Assembly: GCA_003022255.1 (NCBI GenBank)
Contig: PXPA01000066.1
Coordinates: 1 to 14,056, forward strand
Source of the DNA: Parcubacteria group bacterium SW_6_46_9
GTDB taxonomy: Bacteria > Patescibacteriota > Minisyncoccia > Phycocordibacterales > SW-6-46-9
Length of the DNA stretch: 14,056 nucleotides
Direction: 5' to 3'
The notes under the pieces were generated by a model, which was not told the DNA's origin, made no database searches, and saw only the letters and a program-made list of their open reading frames with translations. The position numbers and the translations under genes were made by a program. This document shows positions 12,770-14,056 of the stretch, in pieces (the stretch's first letter is position 1; every line of letters starts with the position of its first letter).

Positions 12770-14056
12770 GCCCGTCACCATCGACATCAGCTGCGGCTTT
12801 TTGCCGAAACGATAAATCAGTCTGACCATTTGCATACCTCTGAATTACTTGTGCATCTTCAGCGTTCACTGATCCGTCGTCGTTAACATCACCAAGTGTT
12901 ATCTCCGCAGCGGGGAAATCGTTTATCTCTTGCAAGATAAACTGTTCGATTAAGTCAAGATCTGTTTGCTGCTCGGGTTGCTGTATTTGCAGATCAATTG
13001 TGTCGGTGTCTGTATTACCGTCACTATCTCGCACCGTTACCGCAAAAGTTGCTGTTCCCGGCGTGTCAAAGGAGGTGGAAAGACGTAAGCGGTCTGAAAA
13101 TTCACCGACGCCGGAATTGCGTGGTGTGTCAACCTCCCACTTATACTCCAGATCATCTCCGTCCGGGTCACTGGAACCTTCAGCAGATACCGTAAATTGT
13201 TCGCCGATATCTACCGTTTGCGACGGATCAACAGATAAGCGAGCTTCCGGCGGCTGGCTGCCTTCCTCCTGAACCTGTACTGTAACGGATGCGGTGTCTG
13301 CGCTTTCTTCGTCTGTTATGTCCTGTGCCTGATAGTCGAACGTCCAAGTTCCCGTATAGCCCGGCTCTGGTGTGTACTCAACTGAGTTTATCCGGTAAAG
13401 ACCATCACCAAGCTCGTCGTAATCCACAACAGACCAGCGACCGTTTGCTGCACCAGGGAAAGACATTCCGTCAACTATCAGATCGCCGCCGCCCGGATTG
13501 GAGTCATTATTGAGCAAATCGTCGGCACTGATAGTCAAACTTTGGTTTTCTTGGGTGGTGAATGAGTCATCGGATGCTTGCGGCGATTGGCCTGATTCGG
13601 TGATTGTCACGGTTGAGCACTGAGTAGTGTCTGATGCGCCGTCATCGTCAGTTACTGTCAGCGTCGGATTGTACGTGCCGGGACTGGTGTAATACTCGCC
13701 GGTGCTTTCGGTGCTGTCGGTGCTGCCGTTGTCAAAGTCCCAGGTGTAACTTTGGATGCTTCCGTCCGGATCTGATGAGCCGGATCCACGGAAAGCGATC
13801 CAGGAATCGCCTTCGCCACTTGTTGGGTTAACCGAACAACTGGCATTCGGCGCTTGATTGTCAGAGTCGCTATCGCGAACATCAACCGTTATCTGGCCTC
13901 GGTCAGAATCTTCGCCGTCAGTTACGGTATACGTGTAGTCTACCGTGTCACCTTCATAGCCATCCTCGACTTGTACAAAAAACGACCCGTCACTGTTGAA
14001 CTCTGAAGATGCACCTTTGAAGTTACTAATTTGGTCAACACCATCACCCTCATCTA
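12753..14056 (-). CDS. secreted PKD/Ig-like repeat protein with C-terminal dockerin (5' end missing)
   Basis: Open from the window edge to a TAG at 12755-12753: 433 codons, N-terminus outside. Order: end of an Ig/cadherin-like repeat (about 1-66); PKD domain 1 (about 67-155; SSDPDGSIQSYTWDFD) with two Cys (CSVNP, QCSTV) that may bond; a tandem-95/cadherin-like repeat (ASDDSFTTQENQSLTISADD); PKD domain 2 (SSDPDGDDLEYKWEVD); then dockerin type I with a first EF-like motif GDVNDDGSVNAEDAQVIQRY and a second DVDGDGQI cut off after ISGN. PKD and Ig-like repeats are typical of cell-surface adhesins and carbohydrate-binding proteins; dockerins bind cohesins, none of which is seen here. A GTG at 13610 is internal, not the start. 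Removing 10 bp at the end completes the dockerin (see 12753-12769). Confidence 0.88.
   Translation of the reverse strand, partial: DEGDGVDQISNFKGASSEFNSDGSFFVQVEDGYEGDTVDYTYTVTDGEDSDRGQITVDVRDSDSDNQAPNASCSVNPTSGEGDSWIAFRGSGSSDPDGSIQSYTWDFDNGSTDSTESTGEYYTSPGTYNPTLTVTDDDGASDTTQCSTVTITESGQSPQASDDSFTTQENQSLTISADDLLNNDSNPGGGDLIVDGMSFPGAANGRWSVVDYDELGDGLYRINSVEYTPEPGYTGTWTFDYQAQDITDEESADTASVTVQVQEEGSQPPEARLSVDPSQTVDIGEQFTVSAEGSSDPDGDDLEYKWEVDTPRNSGVGEFSDRLRLSTSFDTPGTATFAVTVRDSDGNTDTDTIDLQIQQPEQQTDLDLIEQFILQEINDFPAAEITLGDVNDDGSVNAEDAQVIQRYANGQTDLSFRQKAAADVDGDGQISGN

Overview
The window looks like bacterial chromosome from a small-genome, compact-intergenic lineage. A candidate-phylum (Patescibacteria/CPR-like) metagenome contig is my best guess, but this rests on gene style only and no marker gene settles it. 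The code is the standard bacterial one: TGA acts as a stop, for example ending the Fur-family gene. Most genes lie on the minus strand. Many starts lack a Shine-Dalgarno sequence, and several have a -10-like hexamer only 7-11 nt upstream, which suggests leaderless mRNAs. Base 1 falls inside a repeat, so it may be a contig end.

Layout. 1-1338 (minus): 3'-truncated OB-fold/HD phosphohydrolase resembling the YhaM exoribonuclease, with an in-frame 102-bp tandem duplication at the window edge. 1555-3550 (minus): a metal-flavoured cluster in the transcriptional order Fur-family regulator, CooC-like ATPase (frame broken by a 10-bp tandem duplication), then a Cys/His-containing unknown protein. A perfect ATTGCAA-N5-TTGCAAT palindrome lies upstream of the regulator and matches the Nur (nickel) box pattern as I remember it. 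3608-4562 (minus): a secreted His-rich protein followed by a DsbB-type oxidoreductase. 4908-6343 (minus): two unrecognised soluble proteins, the second with a good sigma70-type promoter and two repeated operator-like boxes. 6857-7861 (plus): a GrpB/UPF0157-Nudix fusion, preceded by about 154 stop-free codons that contain no ATG.

8027-10672 (minus): tRNA-Asp(GTC), a DUF2103-like protein, a DHCR24-like FAD oxidase (frameshifted at a C4 run) and a tRNA with anticodon CAT. 10882-12690 (plus): an intact GH15 glucoamylase/trehalase-type enzyme. 12753-14056 (minus): the C-terminal part of a secreted PKD/Ig-like protein ending in a dockerin whose second calcium motif is cut short.

The most striking feature is a pair of related 170-185 bp elements. 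Each sits directly 3' of one tRNA gene and is bounded by a second copy of that tRNA's last 16-17 nt plus discriminator base. Their interiors share sequence and a set of hairpins whose stems differ by compensating changes between copies. This looks like a non-autonomous, tRNA-3'-end-associated structured element that I cannot assign to a known family. A second theme is frame disruption. Three genes are interrupted, two of them by 10-bp direct duplications whose removal restores a sensible protein, and a fourth carries an in-frame duplication.
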